Part shown: positions 42,667-55,305 of the stretch, piece after piece
How the letters are laid out: every line of letters starts with the position of its first letter
Position numbering within the stretch: the stretch's first letter is position 1
Program-made: the position numbers and the translations under genes
The notes under the pieces: model-generated
Databases searched by the model: none
Told to the model about the DNA's origin: nothing
The model's input: the letters and a program-made list of their open reading frames with translations, nothing else
Source of the DNA: Harmothoe impar
Taxonomy: Eukaryota > Annelida > Polychaeta > Phyllodocida > Polynoidae
Direction of reading: 5' to 3'
Assembly: GCA_947462335.1 (NCBI GenBank)
Contig: OX381705.1
Coordinates: 43,724,175-43,788,174, forward strand
Length of the DNA stretch: 64,000 bases

Positions 42667-45599
42667 ATGGCTGACACAACTATAAGGAGTCTCCAGGGCT
42701 TAGACGCTTTTGATATAGCACATTGGAATGTCAGAAGTATCAGAAAGAAAAATGACGATATGATTGCCAGATTTCATCAAGGAATAATTCATGTTTTAAC
42801 AGTATCAGAAACATGGTTGGAAGGGAAAGATCCAGACAAATTTCATAGTATACCTGGATATAATATTGTACGAAATGATAGATCTTGGTGGAACAATAGA
42901 TTGAATGTGCCTAAGCTGTCTGGAGGGGTAGCTATGTATGTGAAAGATGGTCTAGAATATTGCTCTGATGAATTTAAAATTAATAATGTATCTACGCCCA
43001 ACATAGAAATGCACTGTGTTACCATTAAGCCTAGTCTTGCCAGAGCCTTCTTGATACTGAATGTTTACAGGCCCCCCAGTGGTGATGTTAATACCTTTTT
43101 CGATGTGATCTCAGCTACACTACAGGGTATAAAAAATCGTGAGCGCATGAATATATATCTAGTAGGTGACTGTAACATTGATCTATTGGAGCAGGGCAAT
43201 TTGACAGACGGGAAGCATTTCATGAATCTAATGAAAACATATGGCCTAGATTGCAGAATTATGTCGCCGACTAGACCTGTTAGTGGAAAATGTCTAGATG
43301 TTATTTTCTCTAATGACATAGACCACATGTCATCCCATGTCATCCCTATGGACATGAGTGATCACGATTTAGTGCATGCAGCCAGAGGAAAGATTGCCTT
43401 TGAACAGAAAAATATCACGTTCAGGGGTAGGGCGCTAAAGAACTTTGACTCTGTATTATTGCAAGACGCCCTCATGCGTCTCAACTGGAGTCCGTTCTAT
43501 CAGGTAAATAATGCTGATGTGCTGTGGTCTTCCATGCAGGAAAACCCAGTGGGCACAAATTTCAGGTCAACGTTGAATCAACATTGAATCAACATTGAAC
43601 CAACATTGACAACCATTCCTCAACGTTGATTTAATGTTCTGTGCCCACTGGGAAGATCAGTGTTATCATGGATCAGATGTGCCCATATAGATACTTTACT
43701 ATAAAAAAACCAAAAGAGGAATGGCTTACGCATGATATTTTGGAGTTTATCGTTGAAAAAGATAGGCTGTTGGCCAAGGCTAGATGCACAAAAAATGAGT
43801 TGGATAAAGAAAGAGCTTCTCAGGCTAGAAAGGCTTTAACTAGAATGTGTAGAGCTGGGAGGAAGGCACATGTTGATGACATCATGGCAAATTGTGTTAA
43901 TAATCAACATAGATTCTGGCAAGAGATTGCAAAACTGATGCCTGGTAAAGGGAAAAATCAGTGTAATATTGTTCTAAAAGATGACAATGGTAATATTATT
44001 CCAAAAAATAATACCTCTCGCTATGTAAATGAATTCTTCGCCAACATAGGCCCTAAGCTAGCTGAAAACCTAAACATGGATTGGGAATATTATGGTGATA
44101 CGAGCGCTACCGGTATACATGATTTCGCTGTGTCAGCTCAAGAGGTGAAAAAACTGGTAAAAGATATCAATATAAACAAGGCCTCCTCTGTTGATGGTCT
44201 ATCTTGCAAGGTACTAAAAGCAGCGTTTCAAGTTATGACTGACCAGCTCGTACATATGTTTAATGTCTCATTGAATAATGCACAGGTCCCGAGAGCCTGG
44301 AAGTGTGCGACAGTAGTGCCTATACCTAAAGGTGGTGACAAATATAGTGTTAATGATTTAAGACCCATATCCCTACTACCACTACCGGGTAAAATGCTTG
44401 AAAGAGTTGTACACACCAACATGCTCCATTACTTAGAGCACAATAACTTGTTGTCTGAAAGGCAAAGTGGATATAGAGCTGATAGGAGTACAATGACGTC
44501 TGTATCAGAATTAACTGATTATATACTAAGGAACAGAAATGTAGCTAAGAATACTATAGCCACCTTTTTCGATATGAAGAAGGCTTTCGACACCGTAAAT
44601 CACTCAATACTTTTGGAAAAAATAGAAAAAATGGGAATTAAAGGGAAAACACTACTTTGGATTAAAAATTACTTAGAAAACAGAACGCAAAAAACTCTAA
44701 TAAATAATATTCTCTCAGATAGTGCTAATATTTCATGTGGCGTTCCACAGGGTTCAATTTTGGGTCCATTACTCTTCCTAGTATATATAAATGATGCAGA
44801 AAAAACTTGTAAAAATGTGAACATTTTACTCTTCGCTGATGACACTGTATTGTATACGTCTGACACGAGAGATGTTGTTGCAAAAAATAACATGCAAAAA
44901 GATATAGACTCATTTGTCTCATGGTGTACAAAGAATAAGTTAACAGTCAATACCTCTAAGACTAAGTTTGTTGGTTTTGGCCCGAAGAATTGTTTCAAAA
45001 ATATGTATTTAAATATCCAGGGTCAAAGGCTGCAGAGGGTCCAAAGCTATAAGTATCTGGGGGTCCACTTGGACCCGCGGCTTTCATATGAAATATTTGT
45101 TAAAAGTCAATTGAAAACAGTCGCCCTCAGATCATATCAACTAGGTCGACTGGGAATTTTTCTGGGGACAAAAGACCTCATTAGATTGTATAAGAGTTTT
45201 GTACTACCGGTACTCGATTATGGAGATATTTTATATGATAAATCGGCGATTAATCTTCAAGAAAAGCTACAACGAAGTCAAAATCGGTCATTGAAATCGT
45301 GTCTAAAAGTAGACTTTAGGACACCCACAGCTAATGTACATAATACTGCCAAAATAAACCTTCTGAATGATAGACGATATATGCATTTAGATGATAGAGG
45401 CTATATGACTCGAGCTGCCCAAGGTCCATTGTTGAAGAATTTTCTCCCTCATTGTGAGGCATATAAGAAAAGTGTGGCGTATAATGCTTCTATGTGTTGG
45501 AATGCGCTAAAGCCCTGGAAAAGAAATATAATTAGTAAAGACAAATTTGTGAAACAGCTTAACATCGAACTAGCACAAAAAATACCGAAAAAAGAATAA
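42667..45599 (+). pseudogene. LINE endonuclease-reverse transcriptase ORF interrupted by a 108-bp MITE
   Basis: The APE endonuclease is at 42667-43544 (Trp-Asn-Val-Arg-Ser; Ser-Glu-Thr-Trp; Tyr-Arg-Pro-Pro; Gly-Asp-Cys-Asn-Ile-Asp; Ser-Asp-His-Asp). After the MITE at 43545-43652 the frame continues at 43653 with the linker and reverse transcriptase to 45599: Phe-Phe-Asp-Met-Lys-Lys-Ala-Phe-Asp, Gly-Val-Pro-Gln-Gly-Ser-Ile-Leu-Gly-Pro, Phe-Ala-Asp-Asp-Thr, Tyr-Lys-Tyr-Leu-Gly-Val, and a CR1-like C-terminus; no RNase H. Removing the MITE and one AA of its target duplication leaves an open frame, so the insertion is the only visible lesion. The ORF is AT-rich with many ATA/AAA codons, unlike the more balanced ORF1 region upstream. 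Confidence 0.88.
43545..43652. mobile_element. CCCAGTGGGCACA MITE in the LINE ORF
   Basis: 108 bp with inverted ends CCCAGTGGGCACA and TGTGCCCACTGGG, an AA dinucleotide target duplication, and an interior of CAACGTTGA/AACATTGA words. Related to 49130-49237. Confidence 0.85.
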
Positions 45600-46236
45600 G
45601 TTTTATAATGTACTTTCCCTACTGTCTCCTTTATATTTGCTTACCTTGTACTGTATCTAAACACCATATATTACATGATAACAAGTTTGTTAGAGGAGCT
45701 AATGTTTACATGACATAGCAACTCTTTATCTCATATACCTCAAAAGTTCTGATTTATCTCAATGTTTTCATGACATGAGGTACATCTATAATATAGAACA
45801 TATACACGTATAACATTTAAAAGAGCACATACACGTACAACACTTTGTGTAAGAGTTGTCCAATGTTTTCACGACATGGGGTAAATTTATAATTTATAAT
45901 ATAGGATACATACATGTATGACACCTTGTGTAATATTTGTCTATGTTTGTCTATATTGGTTTATAAATGAAGAATATGTAAGGTATATGACTATGATGTT
46001 ACCTTTCATTGCTATATAAAATAAATGTATAAAAAATGTACCGGTACGTAGTTGATACAGGCTGCTTAATGCATACCAGCGTATACGCTGAAGAGCGGCC
46101 TTTTATTTCTTGAATAATAAGTGAGAAGACGAGAAAAGTGACCTCAAACTATATATGATATCATTTAAACAACACTGTTATAACTCCTTGTACATGTACT
46201 ATTCAGAAATAAATCAATTCAAACTCAAACTCAATG
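45600..46236 (+). other. LINE 3' untranslated region and tail
   Basis: AT-rich sequence after the RT stop, ending in the short tandem AATTCAAACTCAAACTCAA at about 46215-46236, which reads as the 3' microsatellite tail of a CR1-like LINE. Confidence 0.5.
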
Positions 46237-46375
46237 CTGTGGGAGGATCTGGACACAGAAGTGCAAATGCTAGAGAGCATCCATGTCTTCAAAACAAGAC
46301 TCAAAACCCTATATAAATAAATAAATAAATGATACCATGAACTGCCTTATATAAAAACTAATACTGATCACCTTG

Positions 46376-46795
46376 GATCAGGGGACGTGGCATGTATATC
46401 CTCCCAACACTACATTCCAATTGACCAAGATGAGTCCAAATTTGCCGCTTCTGGCAGCAGTGGGGGTCACATGTTCCATATAGAGTGTTCTCATTGGCTA
46501 GCTGGTGCATCTCCCAGCATTCTTTTATTTTTGTTATTTTATTTGAGCATAATTTCATAAAATAATTGCCAAATTGTTGGATCCACTATGGGGTTCCTAC
46601 TACTATAAACAGACGTAGTCTATTTGTTTTAAATAAATTTTGAATTGGTTGTACTGACTGAGTCAGTTTACCAGATGCTGAATTTTGATTGGTTGCCAGT
46701 ATATACTCTCAAAGACAAATCTCTTTGGTGGAACTTGGAATGTTGCGGCCCTCTAGTGGCCTCATCAGGTGACACTGATCACCTTACTTAATTTT
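46376..46795 (-). mobile_element. Penelope-like element 3' remnant
   Basis: Shares the word CCCAACACTACATTCC and following sequence (TTTGCCGCT, TTCTCATTGGCT, GGGTTCCTACT) with the 3' end of the Penelope element at 37109-38360, in the same orientation. It also contains a related ATCAGGTGAC tail. No coding part. Confidence 0.6.
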
Positions 46796-49120
46796 AGCTC
46801 CTCTCACTTTCCAAAAGTAAATTCATGTAAAAGACCAGAATTAACATGGTCAAAGTAGAATATGACTACTGAACAATGTTTACATCCTCTACAAAACCCT
46901 CCACTCCTTGGCCAGGAGACATGCCTACGAAACAAAGAGCCCCCAAGGGAAAAGGATCCTACGAACTGATAAATTGTCTTTGTAAAAATTAATGTCTGTC
47001 TTGAGAGTGGCAGTTACTGGTTGGAAGTATAATACAAACTGATTGATTATATTTATATGTGAAAGGAACAACAACCAAAGAACTCTAGACCGCAATTGCT
47101 AACACAAAAGTAGCTTATTTGTAATATACATGTAAATATTTCCTCTGACCAACTTGGCAGAACGTGTTATCACCTCTACATGAAATTTTGCTCAATAAAC
47201 CTATTCAAAAAAGAATTCATTCCTATGTTTAAATGCCTGTGAATGTGCAGTCTTGCCAGTGTGTGAGTGGGTTGCCTGTGGCACCTACATCTGCATGCAG
47301 TAGGAGAGCTGTACATGGCCTCACTCAATGTCAAATTTGGGAGAATCTATGAGATTCTAAATAAATTTAAAGCTACTGGCGGTTTCTATACATATCTCAT
47401 AAGAGGTGCACATTTTTATTGGAACCAATAGTCTAGATTTTGTTACATATTATGTAAAATCATTTTACCATGCATCAACTTATTAGAAAGTGTTCATTCA
47501 TATCATGAAACGAAGTGTTCTGAAAGACAGAATACATCCACAAAACATGATATAGCTAGACTCCATAGCCAAATTCCCCATACTTGAAGTCAAAGTAGCC
47601 CTATATTTCCCCTATATTTTAAGTAGACTTATGGTCATGTTAAGACTTTAAATCCTTACACAGATAAAACCCAGGCACAAATAATGAAAGACACAAATTC
47701 ATATGTATATAATGATGGTGAAATAACAGTATATTTGATATACCTTTTGGGGTATTAGATTCTGAACTGAATGGACATTTTGCTCCCAGCCTGCAGGATG
47801 GTTACTCAGCGCTCAGCCCCTTGCAGTGACCACTGTATCCCCTCAGTGTGAGTGCCATGGGACTGATAAGTTATATATAGAGCAGCGCAGGGGTAAAAAT
47901 AAGGGCCTTTTCAACTTTACAGCACTCTCAAGCAATTAATTTTAACAGATAGCCACCCAGCTAGCACCTTATGTAAAAAGTATGTCTTTTACTGGTCATA
48001 TTCACGTTGATACGTAAAAATGACCCCATAATGACATCTTGAGGGAGTAAATCAATTTCCATAGTAGTTTGACCGGAAACTTACGTATTATTTACGTCTA
48101 AATGGCCATGTAAAAGAGACGTTAGTCATTTGATATCCTCCATATGTTTGAATGTGGTCACTATTTCACGTAACGAGTGGTTAAATCTTGATCAGAATAT
48201 TACATCTTTTTTGGGGGAAATTATACACGTAATACATTGATGTCAAATTCATGACATAAAGTGCATGCTAAAGTGATGTGATAGATTTGACATCAACATT
48301 ATGTATAGTTTATATATGTGGTACATCCTTATCTGGTCAGATTATGACGTCTATAACACATCTGTACTTTAACTTTCAAGGGGTTCACTCTTTTAACACA
48401 AGATGTCTCCCTTAACCAATATCGATAGAATCCAATCAACATTGGCAATACTTTGACCATAAATGAGTATTGATTTTATTCAACACAATGAATTTCCAAA
48501 GAAGATGAAATTTGACCAACTTTTGTCTGGAATGTATGATACATTATTTTTGTTCCTGTAGGATGATTATTTAAGGGAGAACCAGGAGATTAGTATGAGC
48601 ACACCTTTATCTGTGGTTGCTACAACTATTCAAATCAAAATACTGACCATGAGTTCCCCTCACCCCTCACCCTTTGGCTACCCCAGCACTATGTACCATA
48701 TAAGGAATTTCCCACTCAAATGTGTTATTATGATGGGACTGGGCCTCGACTGGTCAAAGCCATGAGTCCACCATGCTTGACAAGTTGTTATTCAGCCCCC
48801 ACCCACCACTGACAGACGCTGTACCATGGCCACATAGATCTCTCTGGCTTAAATGATTGCTCTTTATACCTGTGAGGGTAAAGGTTATAAGGGGAGATTC
48901 CAGCTTCCTCTACCGGGGGAGTGTTATTACAAATACAAGTTTAACTACATATACACTCAAGACTCTCACGTACCACTACTGTAGTACCACTACCAGCACC
49001 ACTCGGGTGGCTCAGGGGTCAAAAGCGACCTGGAGACCTGGGCTGTTTTCCAAGGCGACCTGGTACACTAATTTAAGTGACCTGGCAACTTTTGGATAAA
49101 TTTGGCTATTGTAAAAATAG
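46796..49120. other. Non-coding stretch
   Basis: No gene recognised. From about 47955 an ACGT-rich MITE-like segment begins (CCAGCTAGCACCTTATGT, several TACGTA words). Otherwise AT-rich unique-looking DNA. Confidence 0.45.
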
Positions 49121-49129
49121 TCCCCAAAA

Positions 49130-49237
49130 CCCAGTGGGCACAGAACATTGAATCAATGTTGATAGATGGTTGTCATTGTTGATTCAATGGTGATTCAATG
49201 GTGATTTAACATGGAACTGAATTTTGTGCCCAAAGGG
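49130..49237. mobile_element. CCCAGTGGGCACA MITE, second copy
   Basis: Starts CCCAGTGGGCACAGAACATT and ends TTGTGCCCAAAGGG, flanked by AA on both sides. Same family as 43545-43652 but more diverged. Confidence 0.7.
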
Positions 49238-49370
49238 AAGCGACTTTCCAACCTTAGGCCCTTAATTTCGGCGACTTTCCAACCTGAGGGAGGTACCCCT
49301 CTGCACCCCCACTCAGTGACTACTCCAATACAGGGTATTGGTACGGAATCCTTGCCTCCATTATGATGTA

Positions 49371-50244
49371 GGGGAGCCCTGGGAGAATTGGGACACTAAA
49401 TTAAAATCATAACATGTTTGCTTGTGATTTCTACAATGCTAACAATAATCAAATGCCTTTGTTTCATGAAGAAAGGCTACCAATAAACCTTTCATTTGGA
49501 CTATTTAGATTCATCCTAGCCTGCCATGATTCCCGTCTAGGGCCTTTTGAAATTTTGAGAAATTCCAGGGAGAACTGGGACACTTTGAGGAGAACTAGGA
49601 CACTACCTGGGGAGAACTGGGACAGTGTAAATAGTGTGGTTATTAACCAATGAAACATCATTTTGCTTTTCTTTACGTTCAATATGATCACATGTAACAT
49701 ATTAGCTTCAGTCATAGGTCTGAGAGAAAAAGATTATAATTAAAGCACAATAAATCTTCACCCGGAGTGTCCCAGTTCTCCCCGATAGTCAAGAGTGTCC
49801 CAGTTCTCCCTGCAATGAGTGTCCCAGTTTTCCCCAGGTTGAGATTTTTAAGCAAAATGTTTATACATGTACAGTTCAAAATATGCTTAACTGTGTTTTT
49901 GTAAGTAGCTGGTCATTTTGCCATCTATCAATGCTACATAAAGCAACACTAAAATATTTTGTCATCAAAAGGTAACACTACGTAAATTTAATCGTCCCAG
50001 ACATGAAAAAAAATCCTAAAAATGTTATAATCTGTTATAGTTCTAAGTATTATACAATCACAGTAATTTGTTTTTATCATAAAAAACTTAAATATTATTG
50101 GCCCAAAAAATAGCATTGGTGGTTATGCATTAAAGTTATTGGTTATGAGAAAATAGCAATGGTGATTATGCATTAAAGTTATGGTTATGGGCAGAATACA
50201 CAGTGTCCCAGTTCTCCTTTGTCCCAATTCTCCCAGGTCTTCCC
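49371..50244. mobile_element. MITE built from GGGAGAACTGGGACAC phrases
   Basis: The ends GGGGAGCCCTGGGAGAATTG and its near complement (CAATTCTCCCAGGTCTTCCC) are flanked by TA. The interior holds at least seven copies of GGAGAACTGGGACACT or its complement, at about 49568-49625 (direct) and 49765-49845 (inverted). Confidence 0.65.
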
Positions 50245-50342
50245 TAATGTTGGTGCCCCACCCACCACGCTGTGTATGGTTACTGATACATGAGGGTGGA
50301 GGGCATGTGGTGGGTGCTATAGGGGGATTCGAATTGCACCTA

Positions 50343-50611
50343 AGGGAGTGATCATTTTTTAATAAGGGGGGGGTGGTGGGTTTCCGCGTGGAGCGTGCGA
50401 AATTGTTTACACCCCCCGGGCAAGGGGTCGAAATGTTTTACCCCTCCCCCCCCCCCTTACGGGTCGAAAATCGGTGCATGCATAGTAACGCGCTGGCTTT
50501 TTGGCTAAAAGCAGGTTACATTTTTTTGACCCCCCCCCCCTCTCAAGAGGGGTCCAAATTTGTTTCACCCCCCCCCCCCCCCCCGCTGTTGATAATAAAT
50601 GATCACTCCCT
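50343..50611. mobile_element. AGGGAGTG foldback MITE with C-runs, copy 1
   Basis: Inverted ends AGGGAGTGATCATTT and AAATGATCACTCCCT. The interior is made of long C or G homopolymers between the words TTTCGACCCC or similar. The same family is at 51374-51710. Confidence 0.65.
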
Positions 50612-51373
50612 ATAATAATAGAACTGTGTGGGCAAACACAAGCCATGTGGTAACCACTCAATAACAGGGATCCAGGGCACTGTTTCATTTGCATAACTCT
50701 ACTTGTACTAACCTGTGGGCGGGTCCTGGTCTGTGTCAATCAAAAAGGCTGAAAAATGGATGCGAGCCCACGTATAGGTCACGTGTAAGTAAATGGCGCC
50801 ATCTACTGAGTCATATTGTATTCTGGTCTGCATTAAAGGGAGTTCTGGCTGCTGATTGGGTTATATTTCGGATGAAACAAAAATGGCTAAATTGTGAAAA
50901 AAATTCACAGGTGTTCCCAAGTACCCTTTAGATAGAATAGTACATGTAGTTGTATGCTATGTAAAGGGTTGGGGAATTTCTGAGCCATGCAAAAACTGAT
51001 GTGGCCAACGGTCGATTTTAGGCCCAAAACAGGGCAAAATGGGACTACCTGTACATAAAAGTGACGTTCTTGTGATTTTCACGGTCAACTCTTTTATTGA
51101 GGCTGAAACATTGTGTGTGAAGGATTGTTTAACTAGACTAGGGCTAACACTATGGCCAACAAATTTTGTAGATGGCTGATTTAGTGTATTATGCTATATA
51201 GAAACATAGAGGAATAATAATTGCTTCCTCGTGACCTATACATAGGCCTATTTCATATATTTTTTATATTTTGGTTTAAAGGAATAAATACTGAAATTAT
51301 TTGATGTGTTTGACATTTTCTGCTATAAGTACCAAATGTGTGAATGGTACATAAAGTCAGAGTATGGCTTTAA

Positions 51374-51710
51374 AGGGAGTGCTCATTTTTTAACAACAGG
51401 GGGGGGGGCGGTGAGATTTCGCGCTGAGCGCGCGAAATTCTTTCACACCCCCCCCCCCCCCCCCGCAGAGGGGTCGAAATTTTTTACCCCCCCCCCCGGC
51501 AGGCCGAAAATCGCGCGCGTTCGCGGCCCTTTGTAGCATAGTAACGCGCGGGCTTTTTCCCTCAAAACAGGTTGAATTTTTTTGACCCCTCCCCCAAGAG
51601 GGGTCTAAATTTTTTACCCCCCCCCCCCCGGTCAAGGGGTCCAAATTTTTTACCCCCCCCCCAAATCCACCACCCCCCCCCCCCCTGTTGTTAAAAAATG
51701 AGCACTCCCT
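51374..51710. mobile_element. AGGGAGTG foldback MITE with C-runs, copy 2
   Basis: Inverted ends AGGGAGTGCTCATTTTTTAA and TTAAAAAATGAGCACTCCCT, an interior of C homopolymers and four GGTC(G/C/T)AAATTTTTTACCCC-like units. Confidence 0.7.
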
Positions 51711-52079
51711 TAGGTGACCAACTTTACCTGAATCAACCCTAGACAGTTTAAGAGTGCCACGCCCACTCCCTTGACCGTGGCCCTGGCCTGGCTTGCAACA
51801 CTGCCGCACCGATCATAAAACTGCCCTCTCCTTACGTGCTTAGCCTTTAGGAGCAAACTAGCCATGCGACACCAATGGTTTATATTCTGAAAATAAAATC
51901 GTTCAATATACTCATACTTGTGTAGTGAAACTTGAAAGTTAAAGGTACCCGGTTGCATCGCTTGCATCCATGATTGTTTACAAATAGTTGATCCACGCCA
52001 TTTTGTACGTCATGTGACCAGCGCACCTGCACCAATCAACGGGCTGATTGTGATCATGTGACAGCAACGGAGTTAGTTG

Positions 52080-52168
52080 TGGGTCTCCAAAATGGAGATC
52101 GTGTTTTTGGACCGATTGAAGTGATGTTCAACATTCCATTGCGATAATTAATCATTCAAGATGTAATG
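52080..52168 (+). other. Candidate non-coding first exon of AGBL5
   Basis: A GC-richer patch ends in a good donor (ATG|GTAAGTGC at 52168/52169) 3 kb before the first AGBL5 coding exon, which has an acceptor at 55220. Only splice signals and position support it. Confidence 0.25.
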
Positions 52169-52899
52169 GTAAGTGCTGATGGAGAATGATGTGCACTAGG
52201 TATTGAAGGGTGGCAATTGACATTCATGGGATGCTTGGAAAGCGTACAGCTGGTCAATCATGAAGAGTTGGGTGCATACACATGCCATCTCCAACCAGTG
52301 TAGAGTAGACTAGGCTAGCCGCTAGGTTAGGTCTAGACTCTAGGCTACAATAACAATTTTCAAGCTTTGTGGAAGCTTTCTTGAATTCTAGCATCTACCC
52401 ATACGATTTGGATTTGCTTTTCTTTGGCAGCTGTTCCCCTTAATTGTCAGTTTTGTATGAATCCCGGGCATGGACGGATAGGCCTACTTAGAAGGTAGAG
52501 TTAGACTCAGTAACTTATAGAGTTAGACATGCTCGCCAACTTCTCATGAAGATACTTTTAGATAGGCAGTTCTGAGTTTTCAGGCTGGCTTCTGGGGGAG
52601 TTCTGCAGAACTAGATCTACTTATCCACCGATTTTAATCTAGATCTAGTAATATAGAGCTACATTGACATCAATGTCATATGAATGCCAGGACCTCCCCA
52701 TGGATCTAGGCCTACCTATTATTAACTTCATACCGACCCCTGACATGTCTCTTGCAGTATTTCATGATATTATTTGTCTGTACATGCATGGATCTGGATC
52801 TAGATGTACTGTGGCGTGAGTATTGCTATTAAAACCTAGCTTTAAACGTTCAGAGCTCTAAATCTCAGTCAGCTACACAAGCGCCATACAGTGACAGTA

Positions 52900-54058
52900 G
52901 GGGAGACCGGGGTACAGTGAGACAGAGAAGTTTATTTTCCCCATAGGGCCTAAACCCTGAATTTGGATACCAGTAAACGTTTATATGTCAACATTCAAAA
53001 GTGTATCATTTTCACTCATTTTGGAGTTCGCGACATATTCGCTGTGATCAATGGTGTTTGGCCTATGGACAAAATAAAATATTGTCTCACTGTGCCCCGC
53101 TGTGAAAAATCAGGGGGCACAGTGAGATGCTAGGTGGGGCACAGTGAGACAGTGTTACGGTAATCTGTGATAGATCATGCAAATAAGTGAATATTTAAAA
53201 AATCTAACTTAAACCATATATTTTAACCTTAAAACTAAAGAATAGCACTTTTTGATAGTTAGTCACTTAAAGGTTTCATAAGGTTGCTAGCTCTCGAAAT
53301 GTCTACACTATATTAGCTGTGCCCTGTGACACAGCCATTTCACTGTAACCTAGGCTATTCCTATGCTATTCCTATGCCCAATCTCCAGTGCGCTGTATAC
53401 AGATAGATGCGAGATCGTAATCAAGTTGTTTGATATAGATTAAGATTATAATAAGTTTTCCGATTTTGGGGGCTGAATGTTTACAATTCATCAATATTTA
53501 TGGCTTCCCTCTTTTATTTAAACAAATGAGGGTTTTGTTAGCACAACAACTTACAAAATAAACAAGTGCTCGCAGCCACACTGATATTTCTATTCCGCGC
53601 AGATTGGCGTTCTGCGCGGCGCTGATCCTGCGCTATTTACAAATTGCGCTGCGCAGAATGTCAATATTGGCGTTCTGCGCCGATTGGCGAATAGCGCCCA
53701 ACAGCTTGTCTCACTGTGCCCCATCCTCCCACGTTATCGACAATTCAATATGAAAAATTCATGGTTCCATATTAAATTTATCCAAAATGATAATTTTGTA
53801 AAGTAAATTATGGGAAAATTTACAAAAAATTCCTTTGAGTTACCATGACAACCTGCTTCGTCGTAAAATATGAGAAATTTACTTTTTGCAAAAATATAGG
53901 CATAAATGATAGAACACCTAGTTGTGGTACTCAAATTTTCACCATTTTTTTTAAAATATGCCATTTGTAGCTAATTTTATCTATAATAAATTATTTTGGA
54001 CAATGACCCTAAATTCTGTCTCACTGTGCCCCGTGTCTCACTGTACCCCGGTCTCCCC
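52900..54058. mobile_element. MITE built from GTCTCACTGTGCCCC phrases
   Basis: The ends GGGGAGACCGGGGTACAGTG and CACTGTACCCCGGTCTCCCC are near-perfect inverses flanked by TA. The phrase CAGTGAGAC or GTCTCACTG(T)GCCCC recurs near both ends (53085-53150, 53705-53725, 54015-54045). A GC-rich segment with repeated GGCGTTCTGCGC lies at 53595-53700. Confidence 0.7.
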
Positions 54059-55220
54059 TACCCCTCCGGGGGGGGGGACCTGATTTTTTATCTGGTACAG
54101 CCATTACAGATGTCCGGCTGGACCAATGACAACCTTACCCTTGCTAGGAAGCGTTTGCTCCAAAAACCCAACCTTGCTAGGGCACTTTTGGCCGAAGAAG
54201 TCCTTGTTTTGAAGAGGAAAAACACAAAATGTGAAATGGATGAGTAATTTTACCCCCAAAAAATACCCAGGTCAGCAAAATTCCGGCGAAAAATGGGCAA
54301 AAGTGGCATATTTTGGTGAAAACACGGGGCGATTTTGTTGAAACTACACCCTTGCTCCTTCGCCAGATACAAATTCTGTTACCAGTGACATATCAGGTGG
54401 GTTGTAGTTTGTCGTAAAGGATGTGGTATTTCATTTTCAGGCCCCAAGTGAAACGTACCTGGTATAATATGAATTATTCTATCCACACATCTTTCTATGC
54501 CGTACCATTACAGTATCAAAGTATTTCAAGTTATGATATGTCTGACATGCCATAGACCTACAGAACATCATAATGCATGTTTAACCACACCCACCGCTGC
54601 CGCTCATGTAATGGTTCTTTGCATATCAAAGACCTAGCAATTATAAAATCAAAATCAAACGACCATAAAATATAGTGTAGACCAATTCCATTTTTTGCAC
54701 TTTAATATAAAGTCTCTAATTTGTGCTATCGTCGATAACTCACATTTCTGAAACTCTCACTGACTACGGGTATTTAGTAGGCTCGTCCAGTACTTATCCC
54801 ATATCCAGCTGTTGTTACTGTATCATGTAGTTTTCGCATGGTAGGCTAGACCGGTTCTCCCCTGCCTCCAATCAAAGTGCCTACACGGCCCATATTTAGA
54901 CGTGGGGATTAGGACAGGTCTCTGGTTGCCGGTTCCTGGTACATGTTAGAGCAGAATTATTTGCTGTAACTGTGTGTATATAATCTCCTATACCTCTCTA
55001 CATTGCATAAAAAATAGCCTGCTCCTCAGCTGCAAAGAACCGAGAAGTAAATGTGTGAAAGTGACCATCTATGTACATGTGTATGTACATGTGAACATGT
55101 ATATGTATAGAGATAGAGGTATCGTTGTACACCAGTCCATTAAAATGTATTCATTTAACTGGATGTTAGGCTTATAATTCGTGAACTAATTCACAACCGC
55201 TACAATGAGATGACTGGCAG
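54059..55220. other. Upstream region of AGBL5, non-coding
   Basis: No repeats with clear ends and no ORF with recognisable content. It is probably the last part of a 5' intron or the promoter region of AGBL5. Confidence 0.4.
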
Positions 55221-55305
55221 TTGTCCTTGGTTCTATCCTGAACAGCTGCTGGTGCCGACCGAAGAGTAAGGCCACGTTGAGCCCGCCCTGCCCACCACCA
55301 CAACC

